Of a DNA stretch of 64,000 nucleotides, positions 53,319 through 64,000 are shown piece after piece; position 1 is the first letter of the stretch; the number at the start of each line of letters is the position of its first letter. The notes beneath the pieces were generated by a model, which searched no databases, was not told the DNA's origin, and saw nothing but the letters and a program-made list of their open reading frames with translations. Source of the stretch: Cutaneotrichosporon cavernicola. Lineage: Eukaryota; Basidiomycota; Tremellomycetes; Trichosporonales; Trichosporonaceae. Made by a program: the position numbers and the translations under genes. The stretch is from NCBI RefSeq assembly GCF_030864355.1, contig NC_083397.1:2542001-2606000 (forward strand), in the 5' to 3' direction.

Positions 53319-55657
53319 TGTGGTTCTGTCTGCTGCTAGAGCGAGATGAGAAGTGGATGGGGATAAGGATGGAAAAGACACGTCGGGATTGGGTCTGGTT
53401 GGGCTGGTTTTATCGCTGCATTGTGTCTCAGTCTATTCATGTGGCTCAAAGATCGAGATCAAAGAGGTCTCAGTTGCCGCGGTGCCTGTCGCTTGTGGTT
53501 CTGACTTTCGCCCTGTTTGTTCCTCATGCACCCGGTGATCAGCGATTAGGGGACGGGGTCGGGGACGGGGACTGTGGGGCACGGCAGCACGAGGTGTGCT
53601 GCCTCCACTAGAGAGGCGGGATACATGCAATCACACAGTATTGCCGTGCGGGCGCTGATGCTGGTAGGTGGGCTTGGACTTGGGTTCTGGTCTGGATGTG
53701 GCGGGCCTTCCACATCCTGGACAGCATGGGACAAGGTTGGAGCGTTGTGCTCTGCTGCACTTGTGATGCCATACTTCCGATTGTCTACTCCGCTCCTCGT
53801 GGTCCGATACGCGATATTGCGATACGAGCCAAAACTTCCGACATCAGTGGTCCAAGTCGCGAGGTACCCGCTCCGCATGGCGCATTGTCAGCATGGCGCA
53901 GCGCGCGCCGCATGGGACAGTATCCTCAATTAGCATCATTCGGGTGGGGGTGCCTCAATACGTGCCTGGAAGCCACTATCTTTATCTCACTGGAGACCCC
54001 AGGCCTCGGACTTTGTACCAAATCCAAAGCCAACAACTCAAGTTCCAGGCACGACAAGTTCCTGAAGTGGACACATGGGCACGATTCAGCATTTGCCTCA
54101 TTCCATCACGTCACTAACAGTACCGCGGTTATCTGAATACTTTGGAGCGGTCAACATGCCGTTCGGCCGGGCACGTCCGCATGATGCAGGAAACTGATAC
54201 TCGGCCCTGCTCCATGGCCCGGGTTGATTTCTCCGCTCCTCGCATGAGCAAGGGGCTGACGTGAGATGGGATCACATTCATCTCAAGCCCGGTACTCGGC
54301 CGACCATCCTCATGTAGGCACCAAGCTCCTCAGATCCTCGGTCAACCTACGTGCTGGTCCCGTACCGTCCACGTCCAGCAAAATCGCCGATTAAAAAGGC
54401 ACCAAGCTATCACTCAGGCCCATCTTCATGCTCAAGCTGCGTTCGCAAACCATAATCGAGCAGCGGGGACCTGCTGACCTAGTTCGCACTTGTCGTGTTG
54501 GTTTACGAACTGTTTGGGTGCGCCATGCGTCACGCGGCGTCGGTCATGGGTCCTGAGCCAGTGGGATTCTAGAGTGTACACGTGCTCGTCAATGAATCCC
54601 AGGCAAGGTCAACCCCAGTCTCCTTGTCGAGCCCAACCACCTTGTCGGGCGCTGCCATAACCTGCTGCGGAGGAAGGGTATCTTGTAGAACAGACTTTCC
54701 CCACGCCCCCACGTTGTCCGTGCCTTTGGCCAACCCACGCGGGGCCACATGATCCGGCCCGCCATCGACCCACATGTCGCCTTGTACACAATTGTGTTGG
54801 ACTGGATGGCAGGTGCATGTGACGCAGTCAAGCATACACTGCGTCGATCTTGCGTGCTCGCCCCGCAAGGGCCAACTAAGGGCTGCAACGGGGCCTCATG
54901 GGGCCATGGGGCCACACCGATGAGGCAAAGCTGCCAGTAGCTTGTCGTCGCTTACAGGTTCGGGCTTGAGACGCCGCGTGGTACCGACATCCCGGCTCGG
55001 GCCTTGGAGTGTGTGGTGTGGTGTGAGGGGTTGAGGTGCAATCGTTACCCCAATGCCGGAATGAACGTAACTTTAGCTACGCGCTCGTCTCGATCGCTTC
55101 AGATGGCATCTTGGTTCCACCCGTTCGATCCCTCCAGTCTTCTCAGTTATGCCGTGTCCAACTGTCGGGCTCCCAAGACACTCAGCCTTGCACTAGGATG
55201 AGTTGACGAGCCCGCAATGGGAACCCATTGGCAAATATTGGTAGGTCTGCACTCGCAAAGATCAACTCGGCCGCCCAACTGGCCGGGTTAGTACATGCTC
55301 GTGCGAGGTAGCCAGTATAGTGGCAGAGGTTTCAGTCCGCAGTCAACACGATCACAGAGAGAGTGATCTCAGTAATGAAAAGGTTAGCAATGAAATACCA
55401 GAAGGCATGGTGTCGCGTGCAACGTTGAACTGGCCATGGCCGGTTGGGTGGGTCGAAACATGAGAGGGATCATCCTATAGTGCTCACAATTCGTTCTGAA
55501 CACAAGTCTGGCGATGTCGGCCAATGACCGGCCCCGAATGCATTGCAACTCAGATTATTCGCCGTAAGATACCCTGCATAAAGTCGCAATGTCTGGGAAA
55601 CCACTTTGGGCCCGCAGATATTTCGGCTGCGGCTGGCGTTTGCCCTGGAGAAGTTGA
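53319..55657. other. 2.3-kb intergenic region
   Basis: Gap between the OPT start and the 3' end of the ammonium transporter. The first 200 bases should be the OPT promoter. A minus-strand frame at 54569-54868 reads about 100 codons with mostly C- or G-ending codons and a Cys-rich start, but has no ATG at its head and no family resemblance; I mention it as a finding only. Other frames are mutually overlapping and unconvincing. Confidence 0.45.
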
Positions 55658-57423
55658 TTACACCGGAGTGACATCCGGCTGGTTGAACGAGGGCCGGCTA
55701 ACGCTTGCGGTCGTGGTGACCATCGACTTGGCGTAGTGGTCCACCTCGTACACGTTTTGCTGCGTGAGGGGCGGGAGGTCCATGTGGTATGCCGACTCGC
55801 CGTGTGCGGCTTCGTCACCGACGAGGAGCGTGTTCTCGGTCATGCGGAGAGGGACGCGACACACGACGCGGATGAAAATAAGGATCAACGAGGTCCACAC
55901 AGCATTCCAGGCGATGATGAAAAGGAAGCCGACGGCTTGAATCCAAAGCTGGCGCCAGTTGCCTTCGATGGCACCTCCAGCGGCTCGAGTCAAGCCGAAG
56001 CTCTCCACACCCTCGCGAGTCGCGCTGTGCGTCAATTACACTGTCGATAGCACTCACAAAACCCCAGTGGACAGGCCGCCGATGATGCCGGCGAGGAGAT
56101 GCGTGTGGACGCCGCCTAGGGTGTCGTCAACGTAGCAGAGGGGCGGAAAGCGACCGAGGAGGTTGAGCGTGACCCAGGGCACTCCACCAGCGAGGATACC
56201 CATGACGATGGCGGCCCAGCCTGGGACAAAGCCCGCGCCCGGAGTAACCACCACTAGGCCTCTGCGTTAGGGCCTGTGCTGAGACTGTCATCTCACAGAT
56301 ACTCACCAGTGATCATGGCTTGCACGGCCCCGAGGATTCCCGGTTTCCCGTAATACAGCACGTCACAAAACATCCACGAGAGGACCGAGACCGTCCAGCA
56401 GATGTACGTGTTGAGCACTGCCACACTTGCGTTGGCGTTGGCTGTGTACTGGCGTTAGTTGACTACGCGAACGACAGAACTGACGGCACCGCCGCCATTG
56501 AAGCCGGTCCAGCCGATCGCGAGGATACACGCGCCGATGATGACGAATGAGAGGTTGCTGGGCCGGTGGTCTGCGCGGTCGGTAGGGTGGCGCGGACCGA
56601 CTAGCGCCGCGGCCACGAATCCCGCAGTGCCGGACGCGACGTGGATCACGTAGCCGCCACAGTAGTCCAGCACCCCGAGGTCTCTGAACATGTTAGCTGC
56701 GGCTTCTTCCACATTGGCTTACTCAAGGAACCCGCCACCCCAGATACTGAACGCGCCAACGGTGTAGGTGAGGGAGACGTAGAGAGGGACGAAGATGGCC
56801 CATGAGAGAAAGGTCATGCGGCCCAGGAGGGAGCCAGCGATGATGATCACGGTGATGGCACTGTGGTTGGGGTTAGCTACATATTAAACCATGCCCGCTA
56901 ACGAACGCGAAGCAGAACTGGTAGTAGCTGCGGTTAGTTAGTAATCGCGCTGAGTGAACTTACACGGTGGTTGTAAGGTTGAATGACTGCTGTGTCTGGG
57001 TCGCCGGAATCTTGCTCTGGGAGAGCATACGGCCCATGCTCAAGACGGGCATCGGGATCCCGCAGATGGGGATCCACTCATCGCCGAAGCTCACTGACGT
57101 TAGCTATGTTGGCTCGACCAGCTCACTCGAGTAAGCGTACAGGACCCAGACGAGAAGGGTGGCGGCGAATCCGTAGATGCCCATGAAGGCCGAGTTGATG
57201 GCCCACTTGGACTTGCTGAGGCCGGCGTAAATCATCACGAGGCCAGGCATGGACTGGAGTGCGACGAAGGTGGCAGCAGTCTGGAGGATCAGCTTTGGGC
57301 CGGGGGAAGGTCAAAGAATGATAGCCCGGGCTATGAAGGCTCACGCGTACGTACCAACTGCCATGCCTGGTCGCCATGGCTGACTTGCCAAGAAGTGGCT
57401 GGAGCGGTGATGTTGACTGACAT
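55658..57423 (-). CDS. Ammonium transporter (AMT/MEP)
   Basis: Plasma-membrane ammonium importer of the Amt/Mep/Rh family. Nine exons give 473 aa. Introns 57281-57354, 57094-57126, 56928-56963, 56861-56906, 56684-56722, 56449-56484, 56260-56306 and 56025-56057. The pore set is present: D177 in [14 protein letters not shown], the twin histidines H185 and H336 ([10 protein letters not shown]), and [17 protein letters not shown]. The intron at 56861-56906 uses donor GTTCGT inside an Ala codon; the more obvious GTTAGC would break the frame. The intron at 56025-56057 has branch TTGAC. The tail (about 60 residues) is cytosolic and polar. Mep2-type sensing of ammonium for filamentation is possible but not shown by sequence alone. 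Confidence 0.94.
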
Positions 57424-58090
57424 GAGGAAGGCGCGTTCTGTCCGCACTGCTCTCGGTTTTAGTGGCGAGGATGGATCTGATGTTGTCCGAGAAGTTGTGG
57501 ATTATTGAAGTTGAGAGGAGAGTAAGGAGCGTGGTTGGGGCACAAAAGGCCTCGAGGATGAGTGGGGAAAGGAATAAATGTGATATGGGAGATGTAGAAG
57601 TGAGTAATGAGTAATGGTTCAAAGGCGAGAGGGGGATTGTGTCAAAGGAAGGTGTGAAGAAGGCCCCCAGTCTACGCAAATCAAGTCATTTCTTTGTCGA
57701 ACCTGTCTCTGATCTCTTTCCTTTGGCAACAGGAGAGCATCCGTTTCCCCCTTTTTTGTCTTCACCATTTTCAATACCCTCTTGTTGCACAGCTCGACCA
57801 AGGAAAGAGCCATATCGGCTAATCAGCGGATCAGGAAATCAGTGGAGAGATCAGCGTATAATTCGATTACAGAAAGATGCAAACCGCGTAGCCCGTCGGC
57901 CTCGTAACGCTCATCTCTGTTACGGTAGTGGTAGCAGTGTGTTACTACCAAACGCCACATACGCAACAGCCTCTAATGTATACACTGCTCGCTTGCGCCC
58001 TCTCACTCGTCCCAACGCACACAACTGGCCACCCGGTGGTAATCGATCCCCGGCTCGCCGGTCAACACTCACCCCTCACCTCCTATACTC
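57424..58090. promoter_or_regulatory. Upstream region of the ammonium transporter
   Basis: 667 bases between the AMT start and the 3' end of the DUF726 gene, both on the minus strand. It must hold the AMT promoter. AMT genes are usually under GATA-factor nitrogen control; I see GATAT and several GATC/GATT strings but no clear HGATAR pair. A pyrimidine-rich part lies at 57690-57790. Confidence 0.4.
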
Positions 58091-60055
58091 CTAGTCGTCA
58101 ATCTCCAATACCTGCAAAACTTCGCCCATTTTGGTGTTGATCTCGCTGTGCCCGTCCAACACGTCGCTGAGGTCCATGTCCTCAACCCCAGGCTGCTGCA
58201 CAGGCCCCAACCCCGCGACACACACACCGTTCTTGCCCGTGACACCGCGCGAGAGGACTTCGTGCAGTCTTACCACGGAAGCGAGAACAAAGTCACTCCC
58301 GCACCACGCATTGACAACCCGGCGAGCTGTCACGCTTCGCACCGCCGACCATTCGGCCGTGGTTGGAGCCGACGGAAGCGAGACGAGAAACACCGAGTCG
58401 ATGAGATGCGGCTGATCTTGCTCGGACAGGTATAGGAGGGCGTGGAGGACAGTGAGAGCCCCAACAGAGGTGCCGATCTGCGTCAGACCTGTCCCTTGGC
58501 ACACTTACAAGTGACACAGGCCGCTCACCCTGTACGCGTTGTGCGAGGACCTCACCTAGGAGGCGGCCGGCCTTGATGCTCTTATTCTGGCAACTTGTGA
58601 ATGAATTGTCCAGTGCTAATGTTGACAGCTTGTACACGGAGCTGCATTAGCTTACGATGGTGAAAGTGCTCACAGAGGTAGCGCGATGGCTAGATAGTAC
58701 GCGCTCAACATTGTGCGCTTCACCACCTCGGTAGCCGCAATGCTCTTGACCTTTGTCATGACCCAAGACTCGAGGTCACGTCCAGTCGACAGCATAATCT
58801 CCGTCTCGTAGCGCAGGACGTATACGTCACGGCCATCTTTAAGACCCGTGGTAGCGCCCTCGCCCCCCTCGCCCGCGGGCTCGACAGGCTTGCGCGGCGT
58901 GAACGGGAGCGATGCCTCGCGCGAGCAGATGGAGCGCCACGCACTGATTGCCTCCATGCGTGAGATGGTCAGCAGACCTGGAACCACAATCGTGGCAGTC
59001 AGGCTTGGCATCTTATCCTTAAGCTCGGCGCGGACATCGGGCGTGTCGGGTGGCGTCTTGGCAACCTCCTTCTTATCCGTGCCTGCATTGATCGAGAGCT
59101 GCTGTAGTCGATCTCGGAGCTCCCTACGACTGCGCGTGACCTCACGCCGCGCGGCTGCATCATCGTCTTCGGGTGCCTGGAAGAGCAGCTCGGACTCTGG
59201 CTCCTCAGGTTCCTCCGACTTGGCCCCACGCACCTTCATATCGTCGATCTCGTCCTTTGTCGGCTTGCTGTTCGCGCCGACCTCAACAAAGCTGAACTCG
59301 TCGATACCGCGCCAGCGCTGCGAAACGCGTCGACTCGCAAGCCCCCCGCCAGTCAAGCCAAACAGGGTACCGAGAACGACGGGAGCGGCGATTCCGGACA
59401 ACGCGGCCCCAAGGCCGAGAGGAGCGAGGAGGGCAACAATGGCGGGCGCAGCCAGCCCACCCGTGACGCCAAGGAGAACGCCACCCACTAGAAATCCGCC
59501 TGCGGTCGCTAATGTCAGTTCGCACTTCACCTACTTTAAAGACTCACCCAAACCGCGTCCAAGCGCACCGCCCCACCCATCCCGCTGCTTCTTACGTGCC
59601 TCATCCACAGCATCACCATTCGCCACCGCCGCCAGCATTGTCGCGAGCGCAACCTCAGCACGGGGGAGTAGTACGCCGGCATCGAGACCGAGGAGCTCAA
59701 GTGTGCTGTGCGCAGCCGCACGCGCATCAGGCGTATACGCTACCTTTGGCTTGCCCTCGCCCTCCTGCGGCGCCAGAGCCGCTTGTACTAGCGCTCGTGC
59801 CATTGCGTCCTGCTCATTGATGCTCCAGCTGTCCCGCTCGGCGGCGACCTTGGCGACGTCCTCGGGCGGCACGTCGGTTGGGAGGGCCTCGCGATCGAGA
59901 TCGAGCAGCTTCAACAGCGCAACGAGCCATTGTCCCGCGTCCCACACCACGCCTGGTGGTGGTCTGTTGATGGCGCATACGGCTGCCAGAGCTGTGATGA
60001 AGACGTGCGCGCGGGGCAGACCTGTATGCGTTGGGTCGGGAGCTTGTGGAGGCAT
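58091..60055 (-). CDS. DUF726/TMCO4-like membrane hydrolase
   Basis: Four exons (introns 59509-59547, 58642-58673 and 58478-58508) give 620 aa. The N-terminal 170 residues are helical and soluble. A glycine-rich hydrophobic hairpin follows (GGFLVGGVLLGVTGGLAAPAIVALLAPLGLGAALSG-type segment, cut here in two: GGFLVGGVLLGVTGG and LAAPAIVALLAPLGLG), as in TMCO4/DUF726 proteins. An acidic insertion lies at about 255-320. The C-terminal domain is alpha/beta-hydrolase-like: RPVSLIGTSVGALTVLHAL contains GxSxG with S496, followed by DSVFLVSLP and VVNAWCGSDFVLASV. Fungal relatives (yeast Mil1) associate with clathrin adaptors; the enzymatic activity is unproven. The third intron is 31 nt and the second 32 nt. 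Confidence 0.85.
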
Positions 60056-60481
60056 TTGAGGAATGTTAATGAGTAGAGTTAAAAGAGTCAGCGCGTCATG
60101 GAAATGGACGCACAAGTTGTTAGCATGACGTCAAGATGATTCCGCCCAAAAGTCAGGTACATCCTTGGTAAAGGCGGCACAGCCACTCCTTTAACAAATC
60201 CCTAATACGGCCTAATACCCAAAATCAAAAGGATCAAAAGGACGGTAGCGGCCGACCGAAAGCCAAGACAATCATTAACCAGCAACCACCAACAACCAAC
60301 TACGCCACCCGACATCTTTCACCTCATCGTTTCATCCTCACATTTCCTCTTGCATCCCATCATTCCATCTCCCATCACCACAGCGAAGATATACACTCGC
60401 TGCGCCCACCCATCCCCATACCGCCTATCCTCACATCGACGCGCCGCTTAAGAGACCCCGCGGTTGCGAATACGCTGTATT
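60056..60481. promoter_or_regulatory. Divergent intergenic region
   Basis: 426 bases between the start codons of the DUF726 gene and the cation exchanger gene; both promoters lie here. The last 190 bases before the exchanger are C/A/T-rich (CACCTCATCGTTTCATCC style), a leader-like composition. No clear TATA box. Confidence 0.5.
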
Positions 60482-63228
60482 ATGGCCAACGGCACGCGAC
60501 CACGCGGCAGGCGCCGCGAGCGACTGCGAAGGCCTAAGCCAGTGGGCGCGGCCGCGTGGATGATCGTCGGTGCCACCCTGCTCCTGTGCTTCCTCGTCGT
60601 ACCACGGTTGCGCGAGACACCGGACCTGTCTCGGATAACCAAACGCGCGTTGTCTCTTGAGGATGGCGGCGGCGGCGGCGGCGGCTCGCTCCTCCACATA
60701 CCCTACGAGAGTATGTTCGAGGCCACTCCTCCGGCATTGCAGCCGCTGTGCCTCGCATTCTTCGTCCTGGTCCTCCTCTTCCTCTTCTGTTCTATTTCCA
60801 TTACGGCCTCCGACTTTTTCTGTCCGAACCTCGCAAGTATGGCCGCCTTCCTCGGGCTAAGCGAGACGACGGCCGGCGTGACACTCTTAGCGTTTGGCAA
60901 CGGATCACCGGACGTGTTCAGCACGTTTGTCGCCATGCGCGAGGGCACGTTCGGGCTGGCCGCTGGCGAACTCATCGGCGCTGCGACCTTCATCACGAGC
61001 ATTGTCGTCGGCAGCATCGCCATGGTCCAGCCCTTCCAGGTCCCGCGCTACCCTTTCCTGCGCGACATTGCGTTCTTCATGGTCGCCGTAGTCATGTTCA
61101 TGTGGACATTAGCCGACGGCCACCTGACCCTTCGCGAGAGCGGCGCCATGATCGGGCTGTACGTCGTCTACGTCATTGTCGTCGTCGGCGGCAACTGGTG
61201 GCAGCACCGCCAGCGGCGCAAGGAAGAGTACGCGCAGCTTGGATGGAAGACGATTCCTCGTGACGAGGAACGGGCTGCACCACCTGTCGAGAATGCCGAC
61301 GCGTTGCTCGTCCCGTCCCCCACATCGCCTGGCTTCGTATCACCGCATTTCTCGGCAGGGCGGTTTGGTAGGCGCGCGAGCAGCGCATCATTCCAACTTG
61401 CGGCACAGGAGGCGGCTGAGGCACGGCCAATGCCGCAGTCGGCGCATTGGATAGACGACGAGAGCGACGCGCCGCGTGCTGCCTTCTCGCTTCTTGGAGC
61501 TGTCGAGTTCCGCGACGTTGTCAACTCCCTGAAGCAGAGCGGCGACCTGCCGTCGCCCGGCAGCTCGCGGTTTACAACGAGGCCCTCGACGCCCCTGCGC
61601 TCGCCCTTGCACGAGTCAGCCGATTCCGACTACTTCCACTCACATCGCACGAAGCACCATCGGCATTCATCTATTCAGGGCTTGGCGGCGGTCGAGCGCA
61701 GAGTTTCGGTCACACGGACTCGCAGCGGGTCGCTCCACCCCGCGTGGAGCAACAGGCCGACACGTCAGTCGACCCTCGAGGAGCCATCGGAACTCTCGCC
61801 TGTCTCGAGCTCACCACCTCAGCCGTCGAGCGACCGCGATGTCGAACATATCCCCTTGTCTGCATCGCCTAGAAACAAACACAAGCTGACTCTGGACATT
61901 CCGCAACGGGAGGCGACCGCCCTGGTAGCCAGAACGTCTCCGCCTGCTACTGCATCGACTGTCTGGAGTAGGGGAGGTAGCGCGGGCGCCAGCGCAATGA
62001 CGCCTGCCGACGTCCCCCAGATCGCGGTGCAGAACGAGGATGGAGGGGAGGAGGCGCCTGTGATGGCCCCTTCGCGCACCCAGACCGTCGAGTTGGCCGC
62101 CCGACACGGACTCAACAAATTGAGCGTAATCCTGCACACACTCTTCCCCTCGCTGCAGGGATTCCACCATAAGTCGCTGCTCGGCATGGGTCTGGCGGTG
62201 CTCTCCGTCCCTGCCATCTTCATTCTCACCCTCACTCTGCCAGTTACCGACGACGGGCGGACGGACGAAGGCGGCATTGCGCTCCCCGGCGCCGACGATG
62301 AGCCACTCGCAGATGCTACGGGCGACGACGACGATGACCGCCGCGTGGCCCCAGAAGTCAGCGGCGATCTCCACCACCTCGTACACAGTGACTTCCCCCA
62401 CCGCCGATGGAGCGTGGACGACGAGACAGAGTCATCGTGCTCGGCCTGCTCTGACGAGGACGACTGCATGGTGTTCAATCCGGTGCTCACAGCGGCGCAG
62501 TGTATATTTGGACCCGTAGTCTGCGGCTACCTTGTCTTCCGTGAGTTGAAGTTGTGAACTGCGAGCTGACAGACAGAGGACGAACCGTATCTCCGCTGGG
62601 TGCTGCTCGGGGCCGGGGTGGCTGGCGCCGTCGTGGCAGTGGCAGTCCTCAAGCTTGCGACTGACGGGACATCGCAGCCGTGGCGCCTCATCCGCTGCTG
62701 TTGCGGGTTCATCTGCAGCATGGTGTGGATTGGAACCATTGCTGACGAGGTGGTGTCTGTTCTCATGACGTTTGGCGAGATCTTTGGGCTGAGTGACGCG
62801 ATCATCGGATTGACGAGTGAGTCGATGTTCGAGCTTTGCTGATCCCAGTCTTTGCGATCGGCAACTCACTCGCGGACCTCGTTGCGAACGTGACCATCGC
62901 ACAGTTTTCCCCGAACATGGCGTATGCGGCGTGCTTTGGTGGGCCGATGTTGAACCTGCTCCTCGGCGTGGGCGCGGGCGGTTCGTATTCGATTCTGTGG
63001 AGCCGGAGCCATACACCCGTCATGCTCGACTTTAGCCCTACTCTGTGGGTTAGCGCTGTCGGCCTTGTCATTGTCCTTGCGACTACAGCCGTGGTCGTCC
63101 CGCTCAACAAGTACCGCATCGACAAGCGGTGGGCGCTGTGCCTACTCATCGCGTACGCGACGCTCATGACGGTCAACGTTGTCGTTGAGATCCGATCGGA
63201 ACGACGTGGTGGAAAAGGCGACGCTTAG
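60482..63228 (+). CDS. Cation/Ca2+ exchanger (NCX family)
   Basis: Na+(H+)/Ca2+ exchanger superfamily protein, 892 aa, three exons (introns 62541-62576 and 62817-62848). After an N-terminal membrane anchor (AAWMIVGATLLLCFLVVP) come the two alpha-repeats. The first has TLLAFGNGSPDVFSTFVAM (about 133-151). The second has IGTIADEVVSV then IFAIGNSLADLVANV (767-781). A polar loop of about 380 residues between them holds Ser/Arg stretches, an acidic patch (DDEPLADATGDDDDD) and a Cys/Asp-rich patch. The layout matches the fungal Ecm27/YDL206W and animal NCLX (SLC8B1) branch, placed in internal membranes or mitochondria. I chose the ATG at 60482; the frame is open upstream without another ATG. It converges on a calcipressin gene with 139 bases between stops. 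Confidence 0.92.
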
Positions 63229-63367
63229 ACATGTCTCGGGATTGAGTTTTTCTTACAGTGTAGTATCCTAGATGGTTGGCATACATGAGCAATGCAGTGT
63301 ATTACAGTGAAGCAATGTGCTGTGAAGCAGTGAAAGTCGTCTATCTCTTGCGTCTAATCTACTCGCC

Positions 63368-64000
63368 CTACATGGGCGGCCGAGCGGTCGGCAGAATCCG
63401 CCCAGCAGGAGTGAACCCTCCCCCAGCGAGCCCGCCCGGTCCGCCATGCTGCCGTGGAGCCTCCCACATATCCGCACCCCCAGCGACGATGTACTCTTCG
63501 CCCCATTCGCACTCCTGGTTGGCCGTATCCATATCCTCAACCTCGACGCGCACGCCCCCAACGTCGAGGATAACCTCTGGTCCGGCGCCATGATCGCGCC
63601 CCAGGGCCTGCAGCTGTAGCGCTTCGAGTGCGCGCTTGAGGTCGTCAGCGAGGGGCGTCATGTTAGGTCCGTCTTCGACGATTGGCTCCCATCCCTCGGG
63701 AGGTGAGCCGGGTGGCGAGATGAGGAAATTGCGCTCATGTTCCGGTGGACGGAGGTGGTCCTTCTCAGAGTCGAGAGAGGTAGGCGGAAGACCATACACG
63801 CGGAGTATGTATCTTGTGTCAACGGGAGACAGGAGGTAAGGTGGGAGGGAAGGGAGGAAGGAAGGCAACACCGAAGGGGAGGAAGGAAGGCAACACCGAA
63901 GGGGAGGAAGGAAGGCAACACCGAAGGGGAGGAAGGAAGGCAACACCGAAGGGGAGGAAGGCAGAAGGAAGCTAGGAAGGCATGGTTGACTCACCCATTG
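63368..64000 (-). CDS. RCN1: Calcipressin, 3' part (window edge)
   Basis: C-terminal part of a calcineurin regulator (Rcn1/RCAN, Cbp1 in Cryptococcus); the 5' part lies beyond the window. The readable exon starts at 63812. It has the family core HERNFLISPPGSPPEGWEP, preceded by LPPTSLDSEKDHLRPP and followed by a short acidic helix (ADDLKRALEALQ) and a Gly-rich tail. An intron of 182 nt (63813-63994; donor GTGAGT, end TTGACACAAG) separates it from six exon bases at the window edge. The intron contains a 25-bp minisatellite. Binding to calcineurin through the SPP region and the tail is known for the family. Confidence 0.88.
   Translation of the reverse strand, partial: QWVSQPCLPSFLLPSSPSVLPSFLPFGVAFLPPLRCCLPSSPSVLPSFLPSLPPYLLSPVDTRYILRVYGLPPTSLDSEKDHLRPPEHERNFLISPPGSPPEGWEPIVEDGPNMTPLADDLKRALEALQLQALGRDHGAGPEVILDVGGVRVEVEDMDTANQECEWGEEYIVAGGADMWEAPRQHGGPGGLAGGGFTPAGRILPTARPPM
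63853..63961. repeat. 25-bp intronic minisatellite
   Basis: Four perfect 25-bp units (starting at 63853, 63878, 63903 and 63928) plus a 9-base partial copy. Each unit runs GGAGGAAGGAAGGC then AACACCGAAGG. The array lies wholly within the calcipressin intron and makes up more than half of it. Confidence 0.95.

Overview
The window is nuclear DNA from a basidiomycete yeast, most probably a tremellomycete of the Trichosporonales or Cryptococcus type. The reasons are GC-rich coding sequence, many very short spliceosomal introns (mostly 28-60 nt), four tRNA genes that all carry introns, and gene families typical of such fungi. The placement is an inference; no rRNA or marker gene is present. I could place 65 introns by hand, and nearly all end in a CTRAY branch site only a few bases before the AG. 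This let me join exons into 21 protein genes whose spliced lengths are all multiples of three or read as one uninterrupted frame, plus one gene cut by the window edge. I saw no transposon, CRISPR array, rRNA or viral sequence.

Layout: 0.3-9.2 kb holds a vacuolar alpha-mannosidase, a leucine-rich unknown, a SnoaL-like protein and a mitochondrial dicarboxylate carrier. 9.2-12.3 kb is gene-poor with tRNA-Gly and tRNA-Leu. Acetyl-CoA synthetase follows, then a 3.2-kb stretch without a recognisable gene, an amidase, and tRNA-Trp. 21.7-32.1 kb holds a VanZ-like membrane protein, a possible Sld3-like replication factor, an intronless ALDH7-type dehydrogenase, UDP-glucose 4-epimerase and the ribosome-recycling ATPase Rli1. 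32.4-37.9 kb holds a proline-rich unknown, an RCC1-repeat protein, a small unknown and tRNA-Arg.

39-64 kb is rich in transport: an MFS drug-type antiporter, a mitochondrial-type cation diffusion facilitator, a full-length ABCB multidrug transporter, an OPT oligopeptide transporter and an ammonium transporter lie in a row. A DUF726 hydrolase-like membrane protein and a cation/Ca2+ exchanger follow, and the window ends in the 3' part of a calcipressin (calcineurin regulator).

Most genes are ordinary housekeeping and transport functions; I do not see an evident new multi-gene system. The most distinctive signals are in RNA processing: the very short branch-to-acceptor distance, a 28-nt intron, a 17-nt exon in RLI1, introns in every tRNA gene, and an upstream ORF whose stop overlaps a start codon. 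Other points worth checking are a row of five ETP motifs in the replication-factor candidate and an intronic minisatellite in the calcipressin gene.
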